31,750 bases of DNA from Acephala macrosclerotiorum (Eukaryota > Ascomycota > Leotiomycetes > Helotiales > Mollisiaceae). The stretch spans positions 1 to 31,750 of the forward strand of contig MU119651.1 of NCBI GenBank assembly GCA_014904845.1. Direction: 5' to 3'. The notes below the pieces were generated by a model. The model was not told the origin of the DNA. It was given only the letters and a program-made list of their open reading frames with translations, and ran no database searches. Each line of letters begins with the position of its first letter. Position 1 is the first letter of the stretch. Below are positions 10,684 to 23,689 of this stretch, piece by piece. Position numbers and translations under genes: made by a program.

Positions 10684-11013
10684 GTCCGCGCCCATGAGGA
10701 TGAAACTGTCCGGGTTGGTTGTCACTCTCGCGAGAGCGTTGACATGGCCCACTGTGTGGCCTGGCGCATCCAGAATATAAAAGCTGTCGTCACCAAAGTA
10801 GTCGATTGAAGGGAAGGGCCCGACTTTGACGCCGGAATCGGTGAAGCACAGCTCGCGGAGTTCGCGATCGGCGAAGTCGGAGTCTAGGACGGGAGATTCT
10901 GGATTTGTTGGGTAGCCAGGTGCGAAGAGCTGCTGAAGCCCGGTCCTACTAGGAGCGCCGTGCTCGTTGGGAACCTGTTAGGGTCGCCAATGCCAGTGGC
11001 TCCAAATAATGCT

Positions 11014-11058
11014 CTCGATCCCGCCCGCCTCGACCCCGCCCCCCTCGACCCCGCCCCC
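11014..11058. repeat. 15-bp minisatellite x3 inside the metallo-beta-lactamase
   Basis: Three head-to-tail 15-bp units (CTCGA(T/C)CCCGCCC(G/C)C) begin at 11014, 11029 and 11044, and a fourth partial starts at 11059. On the minus strand they encode a five-residue repeat (EGGGV, EGGGV, EAGGI) just before SIIWSHW. The unit is a multiple of three, so copy-number change keeps the frame. Confidence 0.9.
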
Positions 11059-11361
11059 CTCGAGGATGGTTCTGATATCTTTTTCGACGCTGCATGTGGT
11101 CCCGCTTTTTGTGAACCAGTTTGTAATGGCCGGGGCGAGGTTGTGAAAGTCCTTGCGTATACCCAGGTCGAAGAGTACTTTGCGACCAGAAGATGGGTGT
11201 TCAATGAGGAACGCGTAAGCGGGACATTGAAGCCAGGAGTGGCCCTTTATGGTGTGGGATACCATGCCCTCTATGGGGACACGGATGGAGGATGTGGAGT
11301 CGATGATGCGGATATTAACAATTGAGGGAGAAGCTGGGACAGAGAAATTTGATGGTGGCAT

Positions 11362-11667
11362 GCTTGCTGCTTCAGATGCTGACGTGGGAGTTGATGTCTA
11401 AAGTCTAGAGATAGGGTTGAGACTTTGGCGCTGTCTTGAATTCTGATGTGATGGAGAGGAGAGCTTTACATAAGAGTGGTCATCCGGCAAACCAGTTGCT
11501 GGATACATGCCGATGTCCGAAATGGAATTCGGCAGTCGGCTTTCCTGAGCTGAGATTGAGTACAAGGCATTACCAGACATCGCACCTGGCTGCTTGCTGC
11601 TTGGGATATAAAGCAAATCTTGCACTTCAAATTGGATATTGGGAGTTGTTTGATTGCAGACACCATA
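11362..11667. promoter_or_regulatory. Divergent promoter region between metallo-beta-lactamase and SDR
   Basis: The two start codons are 306 bp apart and point away from each other, so the region must carry both promoters. An ATATAAAG at 11606-11613 is a candidate TATA box about 55 bp upstream of the SDR ATG. Shared promoters often join genes of one pathway, so the two enzymes may once have worked together; this is inference. Confidence 0.5.
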
Positions 11668-11817
11668 ATGTCCATTCGCACAGCTCTTGTTACGGGATCA
11701 GCTAACGGCATTGGTCGTGCAATCGCGTTGCGCCTCGCACAAGATGGTTTCCAGTTGGCCATCATCGATCTGGCCAGCCAGGAAGCCAGGCTCAGGGAGC
11801 TGCAGTGTGAGAATTGA
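11668..11817 (+). pseudogene. Short-chain dehydrogenase/reductase, 5' end only
   Basis: From the ATG at 11668 the frame reads MSIRTALVTGSANGIGRAIA and continues LRLAQDGFQLAIIDLASQEA. This is the first beta-alpha-beta unit of an SDR Rossmann fold, with the NAD(P)-binding T-G-x3-G-I-G motif and the Asp at the end of beta 2 (IIDL), which usually favours NAD(H). A full SDR has about 250-280 residues; here the frame reaches a TGA at 11815-11817, where the sequence passes abruptly into AT-rich DNA. The YxxxK active site is absent. The most likely cause is insertion or rearrangement by the repeat block. An intron at this point followed by RIP-erased exons is a less likely alternative. Confidence 0.8.
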
Positions 11818-12289
11818 ATAGTATTTAATAGCAATTTTAGTACTATTCAACTTAACTTAATCAAAATCCTATGCTATTCTATTCAATTCAATAGTTAATA
11901 AATAGTATTAAATAAACTATTAAATAAAATTACGTGGATTTAAATCGTAATATTTAATTGATTAAATTAATAAAATATTTTATTTATTTAAATTTTAAAA
12001 ATTAAAAACTTTTAAATAATTAATTTAAAAAATTTAATTAATAATAAATTAAATAAATTATTTAAAAAATTAAAAATTAAAATATTATTTAATTTATTGA
12101 ATAATATATATAATTAAATTTTTTAAAAAAAAATTATAAATTATATTAAATTAAAAATATTTTATTTATATAATTTAATATATTTATTTAATAATTATTT
12201 AAATAATTATAATATAAAATTAAATTAAAAAATATATTAAATTTTTTATTAATATTATAAAAAATTATATAATTTTTAATTAATATATA

Positions 12290-12385
12290 ATTATATTTAA
12301 TAAAAATCGTAATTATAAATGTTTTTAAATATATTTTTATTTTAAATATTAAAATATTAAAAATTTATTTTATAATTATATAATT
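12290..12385. repeat. Diverged AT-rich repeat, family B, partial copy 3
   Basis: The order TTAATAAAAATCGTAATTATAAA, TTTTTAAATATATTTTTATTTT, AAATATTAAAATATTAAA matches the middle of the units at 1985-2275 and 4385-4690. It links the two large AT-rich blocks as hosts of one repeat family. Confidence 0.45.
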
Positions 12386-14430
12386 TTCAAAAAAATTTAA
12401 ATTTTATTTTAAAATAATTTAATATAAAAAATAAAAATTTTATTTTAAAATAATTTAATATAAAAAATAAAAATTTTAAAAAAAAAATTTTAATAATATA
12501 AAATTTTATAATATATTTTTATTTTATTTTTATTAAATTTATAATTATATAATTTTTAATAAATAATTTTTTATAATTAATTAAATTAATTATAATAATT
12601 AAATATAAAATTAAAATTTTAAAATTTTTTTTTTAATATAAAATTTTATAATAAATATATTTTTATTTTTAATATTAAAATATTTATTTATTATTATATA
12701 TAAAACGACAATTTTTAAAAAAAAAATTTTTTATTTAAAACGTTAAAATAATAATATATTAAAATATATAATTTTTTTTTAAAATTAAATATTAAATAAA
12801 ATAATTTAAATTAATTATAATAATTTAATATAAAATTTTTTTTTTTAATAATATAAAATTTTATAATATATTTTTATTTTAAATATTAAAAAATTTATTA
12901 ATTTATTAATTTTTATCGTTTAATAAAATTTTAAATATTATATTAATAATTATTTTAATTTTAAATATTTATAAAACGTTAAAATTAAAATTTTTTAATT
13001 TTTCGTAAAAATATTTTTATAAAATTTATAAAATAAAATATACGTCGAATAAAAAAAAAACTCGTTTATTAATAAATTTATTTATAAATCGACGAATAAA
13101 ATTTCTTTTAATATAAAATTTTTTTTTTTTATATATTTGTTAAAATTTAATAAAAAATTTATATAATAAAAATTATATTTTTTAAAGAATTTTAAAATAT
13201 AAATTTTTTTTAATAAATAATTTAAATAAAAAAAATAATAAAATTATTAATATTATATATTAAAATTATATAATTTTTAATAAATATATAAATATAAATA
13301 TAAAATAATATTTTTTTTAATAATTATTTTATTAAAATTATAAAATTATAAAATATTATTATATTTATTATTAAGAAAATAATATATATAATAAAAAATA
13401 ATTTATTTTATAAAATTATAATATAAAAATTAAATTCAGTAAATTATATTAAATTAAATTAAATTATATTATTTGATTTCGAATTTTTTTACGTAATAAA
13501 ATATCGCCTTTGAAAATTTTTTACGTTTTTATAAAACTAAAAAAACTTTATAAAGTTTTTTTTTTTTTTATTTTATTTAAAACTCGAAATAATTATAAAT
13601 TCGTAATTATATTTTTCGTTTTTTTATAAAAATAAAAAATATTTTACAAATATTTCACGTATATAATTTGTATCGTAAAAAAAAATTTAAAAAATATTAT
13701 TTTAATTTCTTTTTTTTAATAATTTTAATATTAGTTTTTTATTTTCGTAATTGTAAAATTTTTATTTTTTAATTAATTTTTTATCGTTTTATTAATAATT
13801 TTCGTATTTTTTTTTATATTAATTCGTCGATAAAATCTTAAAAAATTTAAAAAAAAATAATAAATTTTAATATTAATATAATAATAAAACGTATAAAATT
13901 TATCGACGTTAAATATATTTAATATTTATATAATATAATCGAATTTAATATATTTAAAAAATTAAAAAATTAATTTTATATTAATTTACGAAAACGAGTA
14001 TTAATTAAATAAATTATTTATAATTTCGATTTTATTAATATTATTTATATAAAAAATTATTTAAATAATAATTAAAATTTTTTTAATAAAATATAAAATC
14101 GCGAAAAATATATTATTAATAAAATTATTTTTTTTGAAATTAATTTAAAAATAATATATTATTGAAATAAATAATAAAAATTAATTTAATTATTTAATAA
14201 TTGAAAATTATTTTATGATATTATAATCGTTTTAAAAAAAAAAATTAATTCGTTATTAAATTTTTTATTTTATTATATTTTAAAATAAATATTTACAAAA
14301 TGTAATCCGTTTATAAATTTAATAATAAAATATTTTATATAAATATATTTATAATTTTTTTAATATATTTTAAAATTTTAAAATCGAAATATTTTTCGTA
14401 TTATAATTTTTATTAGTTTTTTATATTTCG

Positions 14431-16507
14431 AAAATAATAAAATCGTATTTTTAAAATTTTATTAATTATTTTAATTAATATTTCGTTCTAAATAAAATCG
14501 AATAAATTTTTTTAAAATTTTTAAAATATTATTTTTTTTAAAATAAATTTTTCGATATATTTAATAATCGATTTTTATTTTTTTTAAATTTTAATATTAA
14601 AAATATTTATTAATAAATTTTATAATACTTTTTAATATTTATATAATTAATTTAAATCGTTAATTTTTATAATATTTATATTAAAAAATAAATTATATTT
14701 TTTAAAAACAACGATTTTATTAATTTTTATATTCTCGTTTTCGATTTTTTTATTAATATTTATTATGTTTATTTCGAGTATTTTTAATTAATTTTATTTT
14801 ATTTTAATAAAAATATTAAAAATTAATAAAAATCGTAAAATATTTAAATTAATTATTGTGTAATTTATTGTAATAATCGATATAATTTACGTATAAATTT
14901 TAAAATTTTTTTAATTTTTTTTAAAATATCGAATTCGTTATTATTAATCGTTATAACGTTTAATTTTTAAAAATAATTAAATTAATAATAAAAAATTAAT
15001 TTTATCGAATTGTTAAATAATAAATATTATTCGATTTTAAATTATTTCATAAAACGAAATAATTTATTTGTATTATTTTCAATATTTTTTTTAAATTTAT
15101 ATTTTATATTATTTTTAATATAATTTAAAAAAAGTTTTTTTACGAATTATAATAAAAAATTATAGTTTTTAATATTAATTTTAACGATTAATTTCGTATT
15201 TTCAAATATTAAAAATTTTATTATTAAAATATTTATTAATTTTAATACATTTATTAATATATTATTTATAATTTTAATTAATTAAATTATTATTAAATAT
15301 ATTTTATAATTTAATTTTCGAATTATTTTTATTTTAATTTTTTATATTCGTTTTATTATTTTAAAAATTTTATTAATATTTAATCAAAATAAAATTTTAC
15401 GTTAATAATTGTAAAATTAAAATAAAACGTTCGAATTCGTTTTTAATTTATTAAATTAATAAATAAATATAAAAATTATTTAAATTTAAAATAAATTTAA
15501 TATTTTTAAATTTATTTTTATTTAATATAATAAATAATCGTTCGATAAAAAATTTTAAATTATTAAAAAAATCGTTATATTTAATATAAAATTTATCGAT
15601 TTAAAATTAAATAAATAGTTTATTATTAAAAATTTTATAATAAATAATTTGATATTTTTTTATATAAAAAAAAACGTTTTATTAATTTTTAATTAAAGAA
15701 TTTAAAAAATTAAAATATTAAATTTAAATAAAAAAAACTAATAAAATTATTAAAAAAATTAATAAAAAAATTTTAAAATTTAATAAAAAAATTAAAAAAA
15801 ATTAAATACGAATAATAATAAAATTTTAAAAAATTTATTTTGTATTTATAATAAAACTCGTAAAATATTTTATAATCGAAAACGAATTTATTATTTTTAT
15901 TTAAAATTGAATTAAAAAAAATTAAATGATAAATATTATTATTTAATTCGTCGTTTAATAAAAATAATAAAATATATCGTTTTCGTATATTGAAAATAAA
16001 TAAATTTTTTTCGAGTTCAATAAAATTTACATTAAAAATTAAAAATTTACGAACGTTAAAATCGTCGTTATTAAACGTTATACGTTATTTTATAAAAATA
16101 AAACGTATAATAAAATTAAATAATTTCGATTTTAAAAATTATTATAATTATTAAAAATAAAAATATTATATAAAAAAAATTAAAATAAATAAATTATAAA
16201 TAAACGAAATTATATTAATAAATAAAATTAATATAATAAATTTAAAATTTTTTTTTTTTCGATCGATTAAAATTATATAAATTTTTTTAAATCGATTATT
16301 TTTTTAAAACGATTTTAAAGTTTATATAATTATTTAATTTTTTATTATTAAATTCGAGATTAGTTTTTTAAACGAATATATATATAAATTCGAGTTAAAA
16401 ATTTTAATATACGAATTTCGTATTTTTAAATAAATTCGATTACGTTTTTAAATAATTCGATTTTATATTATTAATTTTATACGTTATTATAATTTTTTTA
16501 TTTAATT
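14431..16507. repeat. 2077-bp sequence, copy 1 (left of gap)
   Basis: This stretch is repeated at 16518-18594 at a constant offset of 2087 bp. Every position compared by eye was identical, including homopolymer lengths. It ends exactly at the N gap. Confidence 0.95.
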
Positions 16508-16517
16508 NNNNNNNNNN
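16508..16517. other. Assembly gap, 10 N
   Basis: Ten N residues separate two identical 2077-bp sequences. A fixed 10-N spacer between overlapping contig ends is typical of a scaffolder that did not merge them. Confidence 0.98.
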
Positions 16518-18594
16518 AAAATAATAAAATCGTATTTTTAAAATTTTATTAATTATTTTAATTAATATTTCGTTCTAAATAAAATCGAATAAATTTTTTT
16601 AAAATTTTTAAAATATTATTTTTTTTAAAATAAATTTTTCGATATATTTAATAATCGATTTTTATTTTTTTTAAATTTTAATATTAAAAATATTTATTAA
16701 TAAATTTTATAATACTTTTTAATATTTATATAATTAATTTAAATCGTTAATTTTTATAATATTTATATTAAAAAATAAATTATATTTTTTAAAAACAACG
16801 ATTTTATTAATTTTTATATTCTCGTTTTCGATTTTTTTATTAATATTTATTATGTTTATTTCGAGTATTTTTAATTAATTTTATTTTATTTTAATAAAAA
16901 TATTAAAAATTAATAAAAATCGTAAAATATTTAAATTAATTATTGTGTAATTTATTGTAATAATCGATATAATTTACGTATAAATTTTAAAATTTTTTTA
17001 ATTTTTTTTAAAATATCGAATTCGTTATTATTAATCGTTATAACGTTTAATTTTTAAAAATAATTAAATTAATAATAAAAAATTAATTTTATCGAATTGT
17101 TAAATAATAAATATTATTCGATTTTAAATTATTTCATAAAACGAAATAATTTATTTGTATTATTTTCAATATTTTTTTTAAATTTATATTTTATATTATT
17201 TTTAATATAATTTAAAAAAAGTTTTTTTACGAATTATAATAAAAAATTATAGTTTTTAATATTAATTTTAACGATTAATTTCGTATTTTCAAATATTAAA
17301 AATTTTATTATTAAAATATTTATTAATTTTAATACATTTATTAATATATTATTTATAATTTTAATTAATTAAATTATTATTAAATATATTTTATAATTTA
17401 ATTTTCGAATTATTTTTATTTTAATTTTTTATATTCGTTTTATTATTTTAAAAATTTTATTAATATTTAATCAAAATAAAATTTTACGTTAATAATTGTA
17501 AAATTAAAATAAAACGTTCGAATTCGTTTTTAATTTATTAAATTAATAAATAAATATAAAAATTATTTAAATTTAAAATAAATTTAATATTTTTAAATTT
17601 ATTTTTATTTAATATAATAAATAATCGTTCGATAAAAAATTTTAAATTATTAAAAAAATCGTTATATTTAATATAAAATTTATCGATTTAAAATTAAATA
17701 AATAGTTTATTATTAAAAATTTTATAATAAATAATTTGATATTTTTTTATATAAAAAAAAACGTTTTATTAATTTTTAATTAAAGAATTTAAAAAATTAA
17801 AATATTAAATTTAAATAAAAAAAACTAATAAAATTATTAAAAAAATTAATAAAAAAATTTTAAAATTTAATAAAAAAATTAAAAAAAATTAAATACGAAT
17901 AATAATAAAATTTTAAAAAATTTATTTTGTATTTATAATAAAACTCGTAAAATATTTTATAATCGAAAACGAATTTATTATTTTTATTTAAAATTGAATT
18001 AAAAAAAATTAAATGATAAATATTATTATTTAATTCGTCGTTTAATAAAAATAATAAAATATATCGTTTTCGTATATTGAAAATAAATAAATTTTTTTCG
18101 AGTTCAATAAAATTTACATTAAAAATTAAAAATTTACGAACGTTAAAATCGTCGTTATTAAACGTTATACGTTATTTTATAAAAATAAAACGTATAATAA
18201 AATTAAATAATTTCGATTTTAAAAATTATTATAATTATTAAAAATAAAAATATTATATAAAAAAAATTAAAATAAATAAATTATAAATAAACGAAATTAT
18301 ATTAATAAATAAAATTAATATAATAAATTTAAAATTTTTTTTTTTTCGATCGATTAAAATTATATAAATTTTTTTAAATCGATTATTTTTTTAAAACGAT
18401 TTTAAAGTTTATATAATTATTTAATTTTTTATTATTAAATTCGAGATTAGTTTTTTAAACGAATATATATATAAATTCGAGTTAAAAATTTTAATATACG
18501 AATTTCGTATTTTTAAATAAATTCGATTACGTTTTTAAATAATTCGATTTTATATTATTAATTTTATACGTTATTATAATTTTTTTATTTAATT
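16518..18594. repeat. 2077-bp sequence, copy 2 (right of gap)
   Basis: Repeats 14431-16507 from its first base after the gap. The match ends only where copy 1 runs into the gap. This is best read as the same locus sequenced twice, not as a biological duplication. Confidence 0.95.
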
Positions 18595-21500
18595 AAATAC
18601 TTGAGATTGTTTTTATCGTTATATTAAATATATTTTTTATCGACGATTTTTTTAAGTTTTTAAAATTTTTAATTATTATTATATTCGTCGTTTAAATTGA
18701 TATCGATTAATTTTATAGTATTTAATTTTAGTTTATTATACGAATTTTTATTTTTTAATACGAAATATAAATAAACAATAAAAATAATTAAATAGATTTT
18801 TTAATAAAAAAATAATTATAATTTATATATAAAATAATCAACGCGTTTTTTAATAAAAGAAAATCGTTTTATTATTTTATTAGTTTTAAATTTAAATAAT
18901 TTAAAAAATTATAATTTTTATAAAATTTAATATATATTAAATCGTCGATATTTATTATAAGCGATTTATATTTAAAATTGTATTATTTTTTAACGAATAT
19001 AACGATAAAATTAATAATTAATTATACGTTTTATTAATAAAATTTTCGAATAATTTTAAAAATATCAAAAGAATTTAATTTATATAAAAATAATAAAATT
19101 ATATTCGCTTTATAATCGATAATAATTTCGTTTAAATTAATATTAATAATTATTATAAATATATTATTAATAATAATTTAATATAAAATAATATAATTCG
19201 TTTATAATTAATCGAAATAAAATAAAATAACGAAAATCGATTTCGATTTTTTATATTATTCGTTTTAATAGTTTATTTATTTATAAATATTAAACGATAA
19301 ATATTTATAATTTTATATTTATAAACTTAAAAATAATTCGTTAAAATTCGAAAATGAATTTTTTATTTCGATTAAAAATAATATTATTTAGTATTTTTTA
19401 ATTATAAAATATAAATATTATAATTAAAAATTTAATTTAATTTTCGATTATATATATAATATATTTTAAAATAAATAATTTTTTTTTTAAAAAATTTATA
19501 AAATATTAATATTAAATAATCGAAAAAATCGAAATTTTTTATTTTTTATAAAATGATTATTTTAATAATTAAAAAAGTAAAAATAAAATTAATCGTAATT
19601 ATTACGAAAAACTTTAACTCGATACGAATTAATTATAAAAAGTCGTATATTAAAAATCGTAAAGTTTTATTATAAAAATAATTTAAATAATAAATTAAAT
19701 ATTTGATTAATTTTTTTATTAATTTATAAATCGCGAAATTCAATAATTTTTATTTTATTTTTTTCGAAATCGAAATAGTATTTATTATAAGTTTTTAAGA
19801 AAACATCGTAAAATATAATTTTCGAAATATAAAAACGATTAAAGTTTTTATAGAAAATATAAAATAGTAAATTATTTTGTAAAAAAAAAAATTATTGATT
19901 TAAATTTTTAAAAAAATTAATTTTTTTTTTTTTTTAATTAAAAATTTTTAAGATTTTATATAAATAACGATTTTTAATATAATTTTTTATAAATTGTAAT
20001 TTGTATTTTGAATTAATAATAATTTTTAAGAATAAATAAAAATTATTTAAAATATTATTTTTAAAAATATTTTTTAAAAAAATAATTTTAAATTTATTTA
20101 AAATATTTAATATAATATTTAATTTTTTAAAAATGTATTTTATTTTGAGATTAAATTAAAAAAAATATTTAAAAATTATAATAAGTTTTATATTAGTTTT
20201 AATAATATTAAAAATAAATAAAAAAATTTAATTATAAATATTTTTTATTATTAAATAATTCGTTAAAATTTAAATAAAACGTTTATTATTTTAAATTATA
20301 ATTCGAAGTTTTTTATAAATATATATTAAATATATTATTTCGAATTTAATAAAATAATAATATTTTTCAATAAAAAAAATTAATTTATTTAAAAATAATA
20401 TAAATTAAATCGTAAAAATTAATAAATTAAAAAAATTTAAAATTAAAATATAATTTTAAAATCGTTTTTAAAAATATTAATTTAAAAAAAAAACAATTTA
20501 TTTAAATCGTAATAAATTAATATACGTTTATTTGATAAATAAATTTAAAATTTTTTTTATAATATTTTTTTTTAATTTATAAACTTTTATATAATACGCG
20601 TATAAAAATTTTTATTTTTGTTTTTATATAAATATTTATATTTTATATTATTATAATAATTTTAATATTTATATATAAAACGATATATAAAATCGAAATT
20701 AATTTATTATTTTTAAAGATTTTAAAATTTTAAAAAAAACGAAATTTTTAATTATTATTATTCGTTTTTCGATTATAAAAATTTTAAATTCGTTTATATA
20801 ATAATTAAAAAAATAAATTGACGAATATTTTAAAAAAACTTTTAATAAAAATAAATATAAACGTATTTTTACAAATAAAATAAATATTTTACGTAAATAT
20901 TAAAAATAATTTTTTAATATTTTTAAAAAAACGATTATATTATTAATAAAAACTTTAACAAAATAATAATATAATCGAAATTTTAAATTTATAATTCGTT
21001 AAATATAAATAAATTTTTTTTTAAAATTTTAAAAAATTATTTTAAAACGTTTTAAATTACAATAATTAATAATAATAATTTTATTTTAATAATTTTTTCG
21101 AATTAAAAATTAATAAAAAATTTTTAATTTATTAATAATTATAATATAAATTATATGTTTAAAAGTTTTTATAATTTTTTTTAAATACGATATCGAGTAC
21201 GTATTGAAAATCGTCGTTTTATTAATAAGTTTTATATCGATAATAAAATGAGAATATAATTTATTTTTAATTATTTTTTAAATTATAAATATAAAATAAT
21301 CAAAAAATATTAATTAAATTATTTATTCGAATTTATTTTTATTATATATAATATCGAATATTTTATTAATTTTCAATTAATAAAACGAATATATATAATT
21401 TAAATAAAAAATTAATAAAATTTTTATTAATTTAATAAATTGTAAATTCGTCGATTAAAATTTCGAATTAAATTACGAATTTTAAATTTACGACGTATAT

Positions 21501-23689
21501 ATAAACGTTATTATTTAATACGATTTTTAAAACGTCGATTAATTTAATAATATTATTAAAAAATAATTAATTATTATTTAATATTTTTTTATTTATAAAT
21601 ATAATAATTTTATTCGAATTTTATTTATTTTTATTCGAAATTAATTCGATTATATAATAATCGTTTTTTTCATATTTTTAATATATTTTTAATTTAATTT
21701 TTGATTTAATTAATAAATTGACAAAATTTAAATTTATAATAATAACGAAATTTATTTTATTTATAATAATATTATAAATACGTATATATTAAAAATTAAA
21801 TATAAATTAATAATTTTTAAATAATAAAAAATATATAATTAATATTATAATAATTTTTCGAAATAAAATTATAATATTTTTCGCGTATAAAACTTTTTTT
21901 TTAATACGAGAATTTTTTATAAAAACTCGAATCGATATAATTAAATTTTCGTATAAATCGACAATAAATATATAATTTTTATAATTTAATTTTTTTTAGT
22001 ATAAATATAAAAACTTATTATTTAAAAAAAATTTAAAATTGAAATTTTTAATTATTTATATACGAATTTTAATTTTATTAAATATATTTTATTTTTTAAT
22101 TATTTCAAATAAATATATATATTATAAAAATAATTCGCTAATTAAATTTTATTAATTCGTCGATTTTTAAAATTATAATTAATTCGAATTTATCGATAAA
22201 TAAATTTAATACGAATTATATTTATTTTTTATCGATTAAAAAACGAGAATAATTAAAATCGATATATATTTTATATAATTTATTATTTATTTTTAATATA
22301 ATCTTTATTATCGCGTATATATATTTTATTATAAAATTATTTGAAATTCTCGTAAAAATTATTTCGATAAATTATTAAAACGAAAAATTATTTTTTATTC
22401 GTTATATTTATTAATTCTTTATATATTATTAACGTTATATTTATTGATTTTTTCGATTTTTAATAAAAGAATTTAATAAAATCAATCGATATCATAAAAT
22501 TTTTTATAAATATATTTAAATAATTAAATTTCTATTAAAAAGTTTTTTTCGTATTTATAATAAAGAGTTTTTTTTAATAATATTAATAAAATAAATTATA
22601 TTAATAATAATTTTTTTTTTCGATTAAAATTTCGAATTATATCGAATTAAAATTTAATTTTTTAATAAAAGAAATTTTTTATTTTTTTAATTTTTATAAA
22701 AATATTATAAAAATCGTTATCGATTTAATATATATCGTTATATTAACGATATTGTTTAAATTTATAATTATTATTATTAATTTTTTATTAATTTTCGTAA
22801 AAATTTAATTTATAAATAAATTTATTATTTTCGATTTTTTCGAATTTTATTACTAGTATTAATAGTACGAGTTTAAATTTTATTAAAAAAATTAATAAAA
22901 ATTTATATAAAATATAAAAAATTTAAATTATAATTTAAATTATTTTAAATTTTAATAAAAAATTAAATTAAAATTATTTAATTTTTTAAATTCGAAATCG
23001 CGTTTATTATTATTATTAAATTTAATAAAACGTTATTTTTTTTTAAATTATTTTTTTAAATTTATATTTTTATTATTATTTATTTTATAAAATTTTTAAT
23101 TAAAATTATTTAAATTAATAATAAAAAAAATATATAAAATTTTAAATTTATATTATTAAAAATTTAAAATAATTATTAAATAAATTTATTAAAATTTATT
23201 ATTTTCGTAATACGAATAATATTTAATATATATTTTTCAATGTTTTTTTTATTACGAGTATTATTTTTCGAATATATTTATTTTAAAAATTTACGTAAAA
23301 TTATAATTGAAATTATTTTAAATTTACGAATAAATATATCGATTTATATAAAAATATTATTTTAATCGAATTCGAATAATTCGTTAAAATATTATATTAA
23401 AATTATATTATGAAAATAAATATAAAAATTTTATTTAATAATTAAAACACGTAATTTAATAATATTATTTTTAATTTAATTTATAAAAAAATAAATATCG
23501 TATTAATAAATATTTTATTCGATCGTAATATAATTATTTTTATTATAAAAAAAATTTAAATTTAAATTAAAATAATTTATATTTTTTAATTTTTATTTTA
23601 TATCGATAAAAATTTTATAAATGAAATTTCGATTATTATTATTATTATTATCGCGATTTTAATCGAAAATATAACGTTTTTTAACGATC

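Larger units (their letters stand above)
9826..11361 (-). pseudogene. Metallo-beta-lactamase (lactonase-like), MITE-split and frameshifted
   Basis: The minus-strand ATG at 11359-11361 starts a metallo-beta-lactamase-fold hydrolase of the lactonase-like type. Recognisable parts are LFDLGIRKD, SIIWSHW, the second metal-site stretch PGHTVGH (about 10733-10753), MGAD (ligand Asp), CHHSAEMRPSRHHPL and IAHD near the end. The gene is broken in several ways. The expected H-x-H-x-D-H site after SIIWSHW is gone: an apparent 11-nt deletion at about 10988-10999 leaves HW followed by IGDPNRFPTST in another frame. A single-base loss after GPGF (about 10945) restores the frame. A 439-bp MITE plus an 8-bp target duplication (447 bp, divisible by three) then sits between MGA and the DTCHH part. 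Without the metal-binding motif no catalytic product is expected. In many fungi such enzymes act on lactones or esters; the substrate cannot be told here. Confidence 0.85.

Noticed and set aside
10960..11325. Plus-strand ORF with DPARLDPAPLDPAPLE repeats
   Set aside because: Shadow of the minus-strand metallo-beta-lactamase and its minisatellite. The minus frame carries the recognisable family motifs.
14431..18594. A recent biological segmental duplication
   Set aside because: Exact identity and exact abutment to a 10-N gap fit an unmerged assembly overlap better.
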